Positions 7,303 to 18,165 of a DNA stretch of 64,000 bases are shown here, one piece after another. A model generated the notes under the pieces. That model had not been told where the DNA came from, made no database searches, and worked only from the letters and a program-made list of their open reading frames with translations. A program made the translations under genes and the position numbers. The stretch comes from Trichomonas vaginalis G3 (taxonomy: Eukaryota; Parabasalia; Trichomonadida; Trichomonadidae), in the NCBI RefSeq assembly GCF_026262505.1, contig NC_067206.1:17567319-17631318 (forward strand), read 5' to 3'. The first letter of the stretch is position 1; each line of letters starts with the position of its first letter.

Positions 7303-8883
7303 TCATCCTTTATTCCTCACGTCGTCCGTAGCTAAGTTATAGTCATCTAATCTTATTATTGGGATTCCATTAGCACGCACCTGAATGGCAAAGCAACAAT
7401 CCCTCATAAATCCAATAAGTGGCTTTGGTACATTTTCAGTTGCTAGTTCAATAGGTCCTTTAACAGACAATTTGTATGTTATTGGAGCAGTAGATGTTTG
7501 ACCTTGCTGGAAGCAAAAGTCCACTTCTGTTGGAAAACCACATAAGAAATGTGTGTTGTCATAGCTATCCCATTTATGTTCCACACTACCATCATCCACC
7601 AATGACCTCATAACATCTTCATTAAATCCTATCATATCATTGTTTGTATTGCAAGCGTTCGCAACCATTTCATAAAATACAGGTCCATATGATTTTTCAG
7701 GTTCTGCAGGCATATTTCCATAAGCTCCCATGGAAAGCTGAAGATATTTAAACTTAGGGTTCTCAAAATTAACATAATAGTTGTCTTTCTTTCTAAATAG
7801 TGCCCAAATACTTTTAACATTAATAGGCGTATAAGCTGCTGTAAATGTTGCACTTGAACTATCTGTATTCTTTGAGAATGAACCGTCCATAGGAATCCAA
7901 TCCATAACTTTAACAGGAAAACATAAAGCCTCGTTTGTATAATGTTCTACAAGTTCTGTATAAATGTTAGGGTCTAAAGAGAATGACTTTGGATGAATGA
8001 AACATTCATTAAAATCCATCTTTGTTCGAAATAGTTGCTGGGTTACAGTTGTAATAGTAACTGTTCCACTAGCTTCTACTGCCTTCGTTATCATAGTGAA
8101 TGGTTCATTCCATGGAACAAATTTATTTGTCGGTGGATTTGAATCTGAAGCAAATGCAACTTTAAGAGTTGGATTGAAAGCAATGATATCATTTACAGAT
8201 ATAGATGTGCATTGTAAGGCGTCGCTACTGAACTTTACTTTAAGCTGAATGTTTCCTGCAAAAGCTGGAATAAATCGAATAGCTTCTAATGGAAGGAATC
8301 TTCTAACAGGAATTCTTAAACGAAGCTTAAAATCAAATGATTTTCCTGCTGTAATTGGACCACTAACAATTTGTCCTGTTCTGCATGTTCCCGAATGACT
8401 CCATACATCTTCATGTCGAGTCTTTGAGAAAACATCTACTTTCTTTATTTGTTCGGTAGTTTGTGAGTTTGAAGTTATATATGCTTCTTCTCTTGCGTTG
8501 TCTTGAGAATATACGATACGACCATTTGCAAGGATTTGATATCCAGCAACTGCATAGAAAGCGTCATCGAAACCAATCCAAAATCCTGGTGGGTTTGTTT
8601 TATTGGAACCTGAACCAATTTCTTTATCTACAATAAATTGACCTTCCATTTTATACGTAATGAATGTATTGTAAAGGTCCAACATATTTTCACCAGGAGG
8701 TGAGAGATTGAATGTTACCCATGTGTTATCTTTAGCAGTTCCAGGTTGTGATGGAATCTTTGCGTCAGAATATTTTCTATTAGTGTCACCAATTTGAACT
8801 GCATTGTCTATGATATCGAAATATGAGCGAATCTGATGAATATGCTCTGCTGGAGTAAATTCGTTTAACTGTTCGTTCTGCAT
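7303..8883 (-). CDS. Maverick major capsid protein (double jelly-roll type)
   Basis: 526 residues, whole. The early block with a PPG turn (NLSPPGENMLDLYNT), the GFWIGFDDAFYAVAGYQIL strand region and the later RLRIPVRRFLPLEAIRFIP and GNIQLKVKF blocks recur in order in the Maverick 2 protein at 41689-43294 (YQYAPEVFMGYKIY, KLRVPLSSFLIFRFLRYLP, GKISIEL), the signature of one capsid family. Length fits double-jelly-roll capsids of Polintons and adeno-like lineages. The likely role is the hexon of the particle. The upstream TATTTTTATCC string near 8894-8906 (reverse strand) is shared with other genes of the element and may be the promoter. Identification is by family pattern and context, without a search. 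Confidence 0.8.
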   Translation of the reverse strand: MQNEQLNEFTPAEHIHQIRSYFDIIDNAVQIGDTNRKYSDAKIPSQPGTAKDNTWVTFNLSPPGENMLDLYNTFITYKMEGQFIVDKEIGSGSNKTNPPGFWIGFDDAFYAVAGYQILANGRIVYSQDNAREEAYITSNSQTTEQIKKVDVFSKTRHEDVWSHSGTCRTGQIVSGPITAGKSFDFKLRLRIPVRRFLPLEAIRFIPAFAGNIQLKVKFSSDALQCTSISVNDIIAFNPTLKVAFASDSNPPTNKFVPWNEPFTMITKAVEASGTVTITTVTQQLFRTKMDFNECFIHPKSFSLDPNIYTELVEHYTNEALCFPVKVMDWIPMDGSFSKNTDSSSATFTAAYTPINVKSIWALFRKKDNYYVNFENPKFKYLQLSMGAYGNMPAEPEKSYGPVFYEMVANACNTNNDMIGFNEDVMRSLVDDGSVEHKWDSYDNTHFLCGFPTEVDFCFQQGQTSTAPITYKLSVKGPIELATENVPKPLIGFMRDCCFAIQVRANGIPIIRLDDYNLATDDVRNKG

Positions 8884-8910
8884 GTATTTACTTCGGATAA
8901 AAATATCTAT

Positions 8911-9243
8911 TTACTTCATTATTCTCACTCTTCTTCTTGGCATTCGTGGTGGAAGTTGTTTCTTGACATTTTCAATGAACTGTACATTCTCTTTTGTCTC
9001 AACTTCTTTCACTGGTGGGTCAGGATTCTTTGACTCGGTTTGTTTTTCAATGAAATTCACGAACTTTGCAATAAGCTCTTGGTTCGTTATTGAAAGTACA
9101 TCTGGCTTCTTTTCTTCTGGTTCTATTGACTTTTCAGTTTGAATAGAAGGCTTAACACGGGCTTCACCCTTGCCATACACCTTAATGTTGTCGCTCTCTG
9201 CATTCGCTAATGGAACCTTTCTTTTTCTTATATATTTTACCAT
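8911..9243 (-). CDS. Small basic-ended Maverick protein next to capsid gene
   Basis: 110 residues; ATG at 9241-9243. The N-terminus (MVKYIRKRKVPLA) and C-terminus (RMPRRRVRIMK) are strongly basic, the centre acidic and Pro/Glu-rich. This resembles small DNA-binding core or scaffold proteins of adeno-like viruses, but there is no specific motif. It is 27 bp upstream of the capsid gene on the same strand, so probably in one late gene block. Confidence 0.5.
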   Translation of the reverse strand: MVKYIRKRKVPLANAESDNIKVYGKGEARVKPSIQTEKSIEPEEKKPDVLSITNQELIAKFVNFIEKQTESKNPDPPVKEVETKENVQFIENVKKQLPPRMPRRRVRIMK

Positions 9244-9378
9244 CTTTACTCTGACTTACGTAATAGAAAGGATGTTGTATTCCTCTGCGTCATTTAATAT
9301 AATAGACTCTCGCTCTGATTTTGACAAGCTCATTTTACATCGGTTAAAGTTTTAATTTTGTTTTTTATCTGCAGTCAA

Positions 9379-9639
9379 ATGACTCAGACAAGCCCTACGG
9401 ACAAGACCCAAGGGGTCATAGATGTTAAAGCATTGAAGAAAGAAATTCGTGAGCAAATTTTATCCGAACTGAAGGAACAAAAACAAGAACAAAAGCCAGA
9501 GAGACCAAAGAGAAAACTTAGTGAAAAACAACTTGCTGCATTAGCTGCTGGAAGACAAAAGAACCCACGTTTGCTGGCGAAGAAAGCTAGAGAAGAAGCT
9601 GAAGCAAAAGCTAAAGAAGCTGAAGCAAAGAAAGAGTAA
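9379..9639 (+). CDS. Lys/Glu/Ala-rich small Maverick protein
   Basis: 86 residues from the ATG at 9379 (MTQTSPTDKTQGVIDVKALK). Nearly all predicted helix with Lys/Glu/Ala repeats; the segment KRKLSEKQLAALAAGRQKNP resembles short nucleic-acid-binding motifs of viral core proteins. It lies just upstream of the minor-capsid-type gene at 9664 with a shared orientation. Confidence 0.5.
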   Translation: MTQTSPTDKTQGVIDVKALKKEIREQILSELKEQKQEQKPERPKRKLSEKQLAALAAGRQKNPRLLAKKAREEAEAKAKEAEAKKE

Positions 9640-9663
9640 ATGGTTTATTTTTATCCGAATTAA

Positions 9664-10520
9664 ATGTATAGACAAATACCTTTATCTGTTGCGTTCAGTA
9701 GTGAAAACCCTGACGTCAAAATAAAGGGGAACAGAGTAACGTTTAAGTTTCCAACAGACTGGATTGTGAACATAAATGAAGAGAAGTACATTGGCATAAC
9801 ATCTATGTATATAACACGTGCTTTCAGAAAGGTTGACTTTATACTTCAAGTCGAGATAGAAAATGACGAACAGTCTTTAAGCGCCCAAAACATTCACATA
9901 TACAAATACTTTAAAGACGATACAACATTGCAACAATGTATGATTTCATTTAATGAGATGTTCGAGAAAAAGTTTAACATTGAAGTACAAACTTTACAGC
10001 CTTTACGTGAGTTTCTTGCACAACTGAAAGAAGAAGGTAGTCAGCCACAACTTATAGACTTTCATTATGAATTTAATGAAAATGAAGATGGAACTCATGA
10101 CTGTCAATTCATTGTATTCTCACCATTCAATGAAGTCGCTAAAAAGAAAGAAAATCCATTACGTATAAGATTTCAAATCTCTGAACCAAGTGATGATTTC
10201 AAGAATGTTTTCAATTATGATGCAATGCTTCCGAGGAAAAATGAATTTTCAAATTAAGATTTCCAGGTATTTGGGATAGAAAGCAAGCTATATTATATTC
10301 AAACTTAAGTAAGGGAGTTGAAAATGAGTTCATTGGTCATACAAGAACTTCACCACTTCCTAACCCTAAATACTATAAATTAACTGGCTTCAATCGTGAG
10401 TTTTGGATAGACATGTTCTCCACTCATGACCATAAAGCACCTGTTTGCTTACCTCCAGACCATAAGGACTGTCTCTACATTGAAGCACAACTCTTAAACT
10501 CTACCATCGCAGTATTGTAA
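9664..10520 (+). pseudogene. Penton/minor-capsid-like Maverick protein (family 2), broken
   Basis: Starts MYRQIPLSVAFSS after the promoter-like TATTTTTATCCGAATTAA. Pattern shared with 25972-26853 and 53701-54561: an early F/Y-x-(F/Y)-P-x-x-W motif (FPTDWIV here), a conserved F-x-I/V region near the C-terminus and a last strand with xIE/LE. I infer a beta-sandwich minor virion protein of the penton/minor capsid class; the sequence alone does not settle this. Broken, about one break. Confidence 0.5.
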
Positions 10521-10582
10521 AATCTACGCTAGCGGCTTATTTTTATCACGAATGACCTCATTGCTGACAAAAATAAATGACC

Positions 10583-13500
10583 TCAGAACTTCAACTTACG
10601 AATAAAGCTTGTTTTAGTCGTTATTGAGAAGTTAAACTTCTCTTCAAAGCAAGGTTGACATGACTTACATAAGTCAAATCCAATCTCTTGACCGTCATAA
10701 AGTGCTTTGTAAAGTTTCATTAAACTGAACTCAGAGTCTTTGTCATATGTTCCAACAGGTATGTGAATGTTCTTATCTTCATTGTAATAGCATTGTATAG
10801 CTTCAGGAAACATTTCATTAGCTGTTAAAGCAAGAACGTCTTGTTTTACACCTTTACAACGTGCATGGAATGCAACTTCATTTAAATCATTCGTGAGTAA
10901 GTCTATGTAAGTCTTCTTTCCACAAAATATTGACTTGTATGCTAAACTTTGTTTTCCAGGTGTTATTTCTGCGAAGTCAGAATGAAATTGACCAAGGTTC
11001 TTTCCTATAAGTTCTCTACCGTATCTCTTCTTAAACTCTGCTGCAAGCTTTGGTATGTCTTCATTGAAAATATGCATGCTATCGCAGTCCTGTAAAATAT
11101 TTGAAGACCCATATCTTCAGCAGTACAGAATACTTCACACATTATTCTCTTCGACATTGACAGAATATTAACACCAAGTGGACAGAAGTTAAAGTGTCTG
11201 CAAATGCTTTTCGTTAGCTTGAAAATAGTTTTATCTGAACCATCCAAACCTTCGAACTTCACTATATGGTTGTAGTTTCTGATGGCATATCTTATAGCAT
11301 CTTTGTCATTTACTATGGTTATTTTTGACTCAATAGGAGATAGAATAGTTTTGCCATAAATACTGTTCAGAATGAGCTTTATATTTTCTTGCAAAGGATT
11401 TCCTTCTTTCTTATACTTTAACCTTAACTCAAACAACTTCTTTACTTCATCTCTTATTCTAATATCTCTGTTTCCATCGTAATAGTATCCTTGCAACACT
11501 TCACATTTGACACCTTGATATTTTATGAGGTCTTGTAATGTTATATGGTCAACATACATTAAACAGCAAGTGTTTGAACTTCTGGGAACGTTAAGTTCTG
11601 GATTTAGTTCAGGGTCACAAACTATTAAAGGAAAGTGTCTATGTATTCCAATCTCTGTTATCTTAATGAGAACAAAGAAGCCAGACATAAACTTTTCACC
11701 AATGGGTTCCTTTTGGTCGTCATCGAATAAATTCTCATGAGATACTCTGTGCTTAACATTTCTTTCTTCATAACCTTTGGAATACCTTCTAAAGTATAAA
11801 GTCTTGCTATAGCTGATGGATATAATGAAACAGCGTCGAAGTCAGCAATGAGTTTTTTTCGCTCTTTTGTTTAATGTTATCTGACAGCATACATCTTCCA
11901 CCTTGAATACAGCGTGAAATAAATTCTCTTGGTTTATTTGAGAGGTCATATAAATTTCCATTCGGGAAGTACACTCTGTTCTCAAACAATTTGTTAGCAA
12001 TTGAACAAATACTAACGTAGTCATAAACGTTTAAATCAAATTCTTTCAATATGTCATTGCGGAACTTAACAAAACCTTCTCTTAAAATTCTTACATCTTG
12101 TTTGCAATAAAATGTGCTATACTTTTCTAAGTCGAAGTGGTTCTCATCTATTCTGCAACCTTTGATGGAATCTATGTTTTTCATGAATGTATCTGCATCC
12201 CGGATAAACTTACATGCTTCAGAAATGACACCAGTTCTGTTTGTCATTTGCTAACAAAACACTGCTGTAGTAGTTGTATGGAAATACTTCTTTCGGTCCT
12301 GTTTGTAAGTTAAACATAGCAGGAAATAGTTTTAAGTTTCTTATTTATAACACTGTAAGAGTCTTTTATAATAATTGCCCTTCCTTTATATAAGCCAGTT
12401 ATTTGCATTGTTCGTGAAACCTTTAATGATGGGAGTTCCTTTCACTTCTGTCATGTGTCTTAAGATGAAGTTTATGTCATAGCTGAGGTTGTGAAAATAT
12501 ACTAAACTCTTGTCAGGAAGTCGTTCCAAAAATTCTGTTGCACAATTCTGACCCAAATGCTTTCACTCACTGAACCATCTTCACTGTCATAACATATGTT
12601 AAAAGCTTTATGAAAGCCATCGGTACTGCACTCAAAGTCAGCAAAGAAAACGTGCTCAGGAATGAACTTGCACTTATTTTTATTTACTTCTTTTGACTCG
12701 GCTTTCTTCTTCAGTTGTACACAATACTTTGGAGCATATGTCAAATCTTTAAATGGTGCAAGGTTCTGTTTATATAAGTCAGTCGTATATGTGAAAAGTT
12801 CTCCATAAGAAATAGGTTCGAAATTATTTGCACTCCCACAATGTTTTCATAACATCCCATAACGGTGTTGTTCTATCATAACGAACTACATATTTGTTCT
12901 CTTCTTTGTATAAATCTTCATCTGTTTCTCAATGTTCATTCCACCACAAGCTTTGAGAATTTCTTTATAATTTATGATAAAATATGTTGTCATTGGTAAT
13001 CTTTCATTTAGCATGTAGTGGTCTTCAACAAGAAGTAAGTCAATAGTTCGAACAGTTTCACATTCTTTTGGTATGTATCTCTTTATTTCATTATGTCTTG
13101 AGTCATTGAAGTAACCAATGGTAAACATTAAATGCTATACCTGTTGCGTCAGAAATTTCTTGTACTTTACTTTGAGGAAAGTCTCTAACACGAATGACTT
13201 CTCTCATGTGGTCAATAGTTTCTTCATCTACTTCAGCCTGAATGCAAGCATAAACGAAACAATTGTCTTCTGTCATAAGTGTTGCAGTTCTTTTGTTCAG
13301 TTCATTGAAGATTTGGTAGCGCTCAAGATTTATAGGTAATGTGCAAAGATACTTCCAGAACTGACCGCTTCTCTTCTTATAAAACTTCTTTTCACCATTA
13401 TCTTTCCAAAAGCTTTCTATAAGTGCTGGGTTTCCTGTTTGCTTAAGAGCTTCCAAAATGGCTTTCTGGTCATTTGTCAGTGTGCTTTCATCTCTATATG

Positions 13501-14362
13501 GTCTCTTTTTTTGGTTTGCCTTTCTTTACATCTGACATCGTTAAGCCTTCATATTCTGTTAAATCATACATCTTTATTTCGGTAAGATTCTTTATGTTTG
13601 TCAAGAAGAAGTCATAGTGCATTTCAACAATACCTGCAGCATTTGCTTCTATCTCTGATATAAAGTTCTCCTTCAAGAGCTGATGTAGTAATGTTCCCAA
13701 TATTATTGAGGTTTAACGTAGAACATTCATACTTTCCACCAAGTTTATAACATACCATCCATCTTTGTTGGGAGTTTATTTTAATCTTCTCTAAGAGTCT
13801 CATGAAAACCTTACCGAAATGTTTGTGTAAGTAGTCTCTGTTTGGTTCATCTAAAGCTTCGATGTTAAAGTCAATGAGTCTATTGCCTGACTTCACATTT
13901 CTCTTCCTATTCTCTTCATCTTTCTTTAACCATCTCTCACCTTCTTTTGGTTTGTCATCAATGGAACGAATGACATCGTTAGCTTTGCGAACTTGTTCTA
14001 TAGCATTTTTAAACATCTCTCTTCTCTGTTGTTTCAGTGTGTCGTCTCTTCTTCTGTTTCACCAACGTTTGCATTTGTTATGTCAAACATTTCTCTTCTT
14101 ACTTCATGAGGTACTGAACGTCTATGATATAAGTCATAGCAACGTCATTTAAAGGAAATGCTCTTGCATGGACTTCGTCCTCGCCGCGTTGCGGCTTTAT
14201 GAACTCATGAATTCTATCATAACTTATTGCACCATTATAGTCATTGAGGATGTCAGCGAGTGCTTTTTTGTTTGTTGCGTAATGCTTTGCTACTTCTATG
14301 TTAGCTTCTGTAAGAAGTTGTTTTATTTCCGAGTGTTCTAACTTAGACAACTTCCGATACAT
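10583..14362 (-). pseudogene. Protein-primed DNA polymerase B of Maverick 1, broken
   Basis: Family B polymerase motifs are legible in order on the minus strand: an exonuclease I motif FADFECS, a palm region with GGRCMLS, motif B KLILNSIYGKT, and motif C DCDSMHIF. These are characteristic of the protein-primed (DNA_pol_B_2) group carried by Polintons, which copies the element from a terminal protein. The N-terminal part (MYRKLSKLEHSEI) also contains the in-frame mini-hairpin at 14161-14194. The gene is heavily broken, about eight to ten breaks, far more than the capsid, ATPase or penton-like genes around it. Confidence 0.85.
14161..14194. repeat. In-frame double mini-hairpin in the polymerase gene
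   Basis: On the minus strand: a CCGC-AAC-GCGG hairpin followed by GGAC-GAA-GTCC. It encodes PQRGEDEVHA. The same structure, about 35 bp with clear sequence similarity and the same reading frame, occurs at 26965-26999 in an unrelated gene (PQSGEGEARE). Confidence 0.7.
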
Positions 14363-14467
14363 CTTTAGTAGGAAATAAAAAATATTTTTGAAAAAATTAG
14401 ATTAGATTTTTTAAAGTTATTTTTCAAAATAATTTAATATTTTTATTTTAATGAAACACATGCAAGA

Positions 14468-14923
14468 TTGCAAGTTCTTTCATACAATGCTCTCGCTACT
14501 GCCATCAAGAATGAGTTCAATAATGCTTCAAATGTTAATGTTATCTTTAACAAGAAGTTTGTGAAAGAATCTAAGTTTGGTCAGTATGTCAGACCATTAG
14601 CTATCGTCATTGACCGCAAACGTTATACTTCACAAGAGTTAGCAGTAGTTTTGAAACAAAAGGGTTTCTTCGTGAATGTCAAAGATACTCATTATACTGT
14701 TATAAAGAACTCTAATATTGACTTCTTCAGTATTGCTTTAAATCTTTCCGAACAGAAAGAATATAAGAAGGGTGAAACAAATGTGAAATATTATCCTTCA
14801 TCTCTGAAGACAATAACGAACAAAGATGTTATACAGAAATTCTTACCAAAGGTTGAAGAAGCTTCTATTGACATTGACGAAGGAAGTGAAATGGTTGAAG
14901 AAATAGACCCTGAAGCTATTTAA
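14468..14923 (+). CDS. Acidic-tailed Maverick protein of unknown function
   Basis: About 151 codons open; the start codon is not settled because no ATG lies in frame near the 5' end. The protein is mixed alpha/beta, with a KFGQYVRPLAIVID segment and an acidic C-terminus ending EEIDPEAI. The Maverick 2 gene at 46585-46999 has the same place downstream of the replication gene and a comparable tail (NIDIDPEMF), so these are probably homologues. Role unknown; a replication accessory role is a guess from position only. Confidence 0.5.
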   Translation: MQVLSYNALATAIKNEFNNASNVNVIFNKKFVKESKFGQYVRPLAIVIDRKRYTSQELAVVLKQKGFFVNVKDTHYTVIKNSNIDFFSIALNLSEQKEYKKGETNVKYYPSSLKTITNKDVIQKFLPKVEEASIDIDEGSEMVEEIDPEAI

Positions 14924-15299
14924 CCAAAAATATATTTTTGAATAACTGATGGTGTCACCACGTCACCACGTCACCATGTCACCAGGTTAATTAACTTCTT
15001 TTAAAAATGATGACAACATGACATTTTGACAACACAGCAGGATTAATGCAAAAATGAATATTATCGTTAATGTTATCGTTAATGTTATCGTTTATGTTAT
15101 CGTTAATGTTATCGTTAATGTTATCAGTGTCGAACATAATTGACGTAGGATTCATGACTTCTTCGTAAATGAGTGTAAATATAGCACAAAAATATTTTAG
15201 GTGAAGAGGTGAGATCTCACCCGTTTTTTCACCTCTTTTTTCACCTCATTCTCTTTTCGTTAATGTTGTCGTGACTTCTTCGTTAATGTTGTCGTGACT
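14924..15299. other. Intergenic module block
   Basis: Holds no gene. It contains tandem GTCACCAC/GTCACCAT units (14945-14985), a GTTATCGTTAAT 12-bp repeat of about six units (15058-15127), and the GGTGAGATCTCACC palindrome (15205-15222). A GTGACAACATGACATTTTGA string here recurs near 51180 and 53625 in Maverick 2, so the intergenic parts are shared modules. Confidence 0.6.
15198..15246. promoter_or_regulatory. GGTGAGATCTCACC palindrome module
   Basis: Same palindrome and following TTTTTTCACCT units as at 3783, 19737, 20851 and 27618. It lies downstream of the KilA-N gene. Confidence 0.55.
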
Positions 15300-16127
15300 T
15301 CATTCTTCTCTTTGAAGTTATCGAAATATTCTGTTATTTTTTCCTTCAGTAATGTTAAGTCTTCTTTGAATGTAAGTATTGTGCAACCTTTGATGTCATA
15401 GTGTGTTTGAGGAAGAAGTATTTTTGACAATTTCCTTTATTTGCTCATTCGGTGTCATTGAAATCGGTAAGTTTTCACGATAGAACCAGTTTCTGTCAGA
15501 TTTATATATTTTAGCTAAGTCATAAAAGCTCTTGTTGTTTCTTCTGACTAAATGCAACATAACCATATCTTTATCTTCTTCTTTCTCCAATTCTTCAGTA
15601 ATATATCATATACCTATAACTCTTTTCCTTTCCTTTTGGTACTGAACGCGGTATTCTTTTCTGTATGCTTTGTCTTTGGATTCAATGACTTCATCTTTTG
15701 CTTGAAGTTTCTTTTCCATCTCTCCGCGTTCTGCTTTATATAGTTCATCTAACATCATGAAAATATAACAAGCATAACGAGGTGAAGCCCACATTGCTAC
15801 AGCGTTTACTAAAAGTCTATGAACATAATAACCTTTCAAACCAGGAGCCAAATTCTTGCGATTTTCGTACGGAATCTCTTCTCTCGGTTTTCCGAGGGAA
15901 GCAATCATATGAGAAAATTCTTCTAAAAGTTCTTTTGTCTGTTGGTTTTCAAACCAATGATATGCTTGCTTTGTAGAACGAAGAGCATTCATTATACTTT
16001 GCATTTGGTACATGTCATCTTTGACTGAACGAATGAGTCTCAATTGTTTGTTATACTGTATGTATTCGTATTCTTCATTTATGGCTTCATGAACGATAGC
16101 AGTTGTTGTGTTCTCTGATGTTGACAT
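15300..16127 (-). pseudogene. KilA-N + DUF3627-like protein, broken
   Basis: Close homologue of the whole gene at 48877-49680. It shows the KilA-N core (YYVHRLLVNAVAMWASPRY) and a C-terminal DUF3627-like block (MVMLHLVRRNNKSFYDLAK) ending with a small W-F-Y-R-E-N-L-P region. KilA-N domains bind DNA and are common in large DNA viruses and phages. A palindromic stretch CTCGGTTTTCCGAG at about 15882-15895 is translated in frame as part of ASLGKPREEIPYENR, which the Maverick 2 homologue replaces with a different hairpin-encoded segment. Broken, about one or two breaks. Confidence 0.75.
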
Positions 16128-16145
16128 TACTGTCTTTACATACAA

Positions 16146-16190
16146 GATAAAAAAATAAATAAAAATAAAACTAACTTTATTTTCTGACTT
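16146..16190 (-). promoter_or_regulatory. Conserved leader/promoter of KilA-N genes
   Basis: TACAAGATAAAAAAATAAAT followed by AAAAATAAAACTAACTTTATTTT. It is repeated almost exactly at 19647-19689 and 20760-20809, and in shorter form upstream of the Maverick 2 KilA-N genes (about 49690, 50398, 52135, 53205). Position directly 5' of each gene suggests a shared early-type promoter. Confidence 0.6.
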
Positions 16191-16225
16191 TCACAAAAGA
16201 CCAAAAAATAAACGCTTTACATGTA

Positions 16226-16306
16226 TTTTTCAGCAACTTCGTCAAATAATTTTATAGCTTTATCTATCTCATCTACTTCAAACGTTTCTTTACCTTTCGT
16301 GGGAGC
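16226..16306. repeat. 81-bp target duplication of element B, left copy
   Basis: Matches 19026-19106. The uninterrupted homologue at 49769-50383 has this segment once, which proves that the second copy was made by the insertion. Confidence 0.93.
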
Positions 16307-16419
16307 GAGTATATAAGAATTTCCGAAAAAGTGACACCCAAAAAGTGACACTTTCAATAGGGAGTAGCACTTAAAAAGTGACAATTTAAAATTCACAATA
16401 AATAAAAATAATAAATTTT

Positions 16420-16989
16420 TTAGTCTATTAAATTATTCTTTTCTTTGAAATCCTCTAAAAATTCTTCGAAATGTTCTAAAATATAATCTGGAGAATTATA
16501 ACAAAATTCATTAATTTCTAACATATACGTATCTAACAATTCATTTGGAATTTCAAACGATCTTAAATATGTAATTGAATTTTGTATCTTCTCATTTATT
16601 TGAGAAAGTTTTTCTTCAGCATTTTCCAATAAAAATCTTAATGGATTCAAATTGGCTTCTTGATTCTGAACAAAATTTAATACTTGGTATAAACGTGATT
16701 GAACTTCTCTTTTCAATTTTGTTTTATAATATGTCAATCGAGGCTCGCGAATTCTAATTGAAGGAATAAAACCTGTTTGAAGTAAATCGTTTTTAATACG
16801 ATAAAAGTAATTGGGTGCAACTTCTTCTAAAAGATTTTTGACAAAAACATCAATTCTTTGATTTTTAACGCAGCCAAAATCGTGATATTTTATCTTTTTA
16901 AATAAAGATTCAGAAACGTTATTCACAACGGTTAATTCATTTGGTCTGGCAGCGGCTATCCACATCATAGCCAACAATTCCTTATACAA
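16420..16989 (-). CDS. Unknown helical protein in element B
   Basis: 189 codons open. The first about 10 codons (MYKELLAMMW) are read from the edge of the adjoining hairpin satellite, so the true start may differ. The rest is mostly helical with Leu/Glu/Lys-rich segments (AEEKLSQINEKIQNS) and a basic stretch REPRLTYYKTKLKREVQSR that could bind nucleic acid. No catalytic signature of DDE, HUH or tyrosine recombinases was found: there is no HUH pair, and no R..HxxR..Y pattern. It is the only candidate for a protein made by this element family. Confidence 0.5.
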   Translation of the reverse strand: MYKELLAMMWIAAARPNELTVVNNVSESLFKKIKYHDFGCVKNQRIDVFVKNLLEEVAPNYFYRIKNDLLQTGFIPSIRIREPRLTYYKTKLKREVQSRLYQVLNFVQNQEANLNPLRFLLENAEEKLSQINEKIQNSITYLRSFEIPNELLDTYMLEINEFCYNSPDYILEHFEEFLEDFKEKNNLID

Positions 16990-18165
16990 AATTCAAAAAC
17001 TTGGGTGCAATCAGTTCTGATTGCACCCAAGTTTTTGAACTTTCTTGAGGGAATGGAAGAGTAAGAGGTATACATTATGAATATATACCTCTTACCCTTC
17101 CATTCCCTCTCTGACAGCGGGAAACTTTGTCTGAATGTTAAACTATTCAGACAAAGTTTCCCACTGTTTGCGAAGGAATTGTTGGCTATGATGTACTGAT
17201 CATGAATCAGTACATCATAGCCAACAATTCCTTATATAAGTTCAAAAACTTGGGTGCAATCAGTTCTGATTGCACCCAAGTTTTTGAACTTTCTTGAGGG
17301 AATGGAAGAGTAAGAGGTATACATTATGAATATATACCTCTTACCCTTCCATTCCCTCTCTGACAGCGGGAAACTTTGTCTGAATGTTAAACTATTCAGA
17401 CAAAGTTTCCCACTGTTTGCGAAGGAATTGTTGGCTATGATGTACTGATCATGAATCAGTACATCATAGCCAACAATTCCTTATATAAAGTTCAAAAACT
17501 TGGGTGCAATCAGTTCTGATTGCACCCAAGTTTTTGAACTTTCTTGAGGGAATGGAAGAGTAAGAGGTATACATTATGAATATATACCTCTTACCCTTCC
17601 ATTCCCTCTCTGACAGCGGGAAACTTTGTCTGAATGTTAAACTATTCAGACAAAGTTTCCCACTGTTTGCGAAGGAATTGTTGGCTATGATGTACTGATC
17701 ATGAATCAGTACATCATAGCCAACAATTCCTTATATAAAGTTCAAAAACTTGGGTGCAATCAGTTCTGATTGCACCCAAGTTTTTGAACTTTCTTGAGGG
17801 AATGGAAGAGTAAGAGGTATACATTATGAATATATACCTCTTACCCTTCCATTCCCTCTCTGACAGCGGGAAACTTTGTCTGAATGTTAAACTATTCAGA
17901 CAAAGTTTCCCACTGTTTGCGAAGGAATTGTTGGCTATGATGTACTGATCATGAATCAGTACATCATAGCCAACAATTCCTTATATAAAGTTCAAAACTT
18001 GGGTGCAATCAGTTCTGATTGCACCCAAGTTTTTGAACTTTCTTGAGGGAATGGAAGAGTAAGAGGTATACATTATGAATATATCCTCTTACCCTTCCAT
18101 TCCCTCTCTGACAGCGGGAAACTTTGTCTGAATGTTAAACTATTCAGACAAAGTTTCCCGCTGTC
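16960..18165. repeat. 250-bp all-hairpin satellite in element B
   Basis: About 4.8 copies, period 249-250 bp, nearly identical. Each unit is four back-to-back near-perfect inverted repeats: arms beginning TTCAAAAACTTGGGTGCAAT; GAGGGAATGGAAGAGTAAGA; GCGGGAAACTTTGTCTGAAT; and GAATTGTTGGCTATGATGTA. Loops are only 0-10 bases, so almost every base is in a stem. Confidence 0.95.

Noticed and set aside
16960-18165. CRISPR or tRNA array
   Set aside because: Whole 250-bp units are repeated including the parts between hairpins, and the stems do not fit tRNA.
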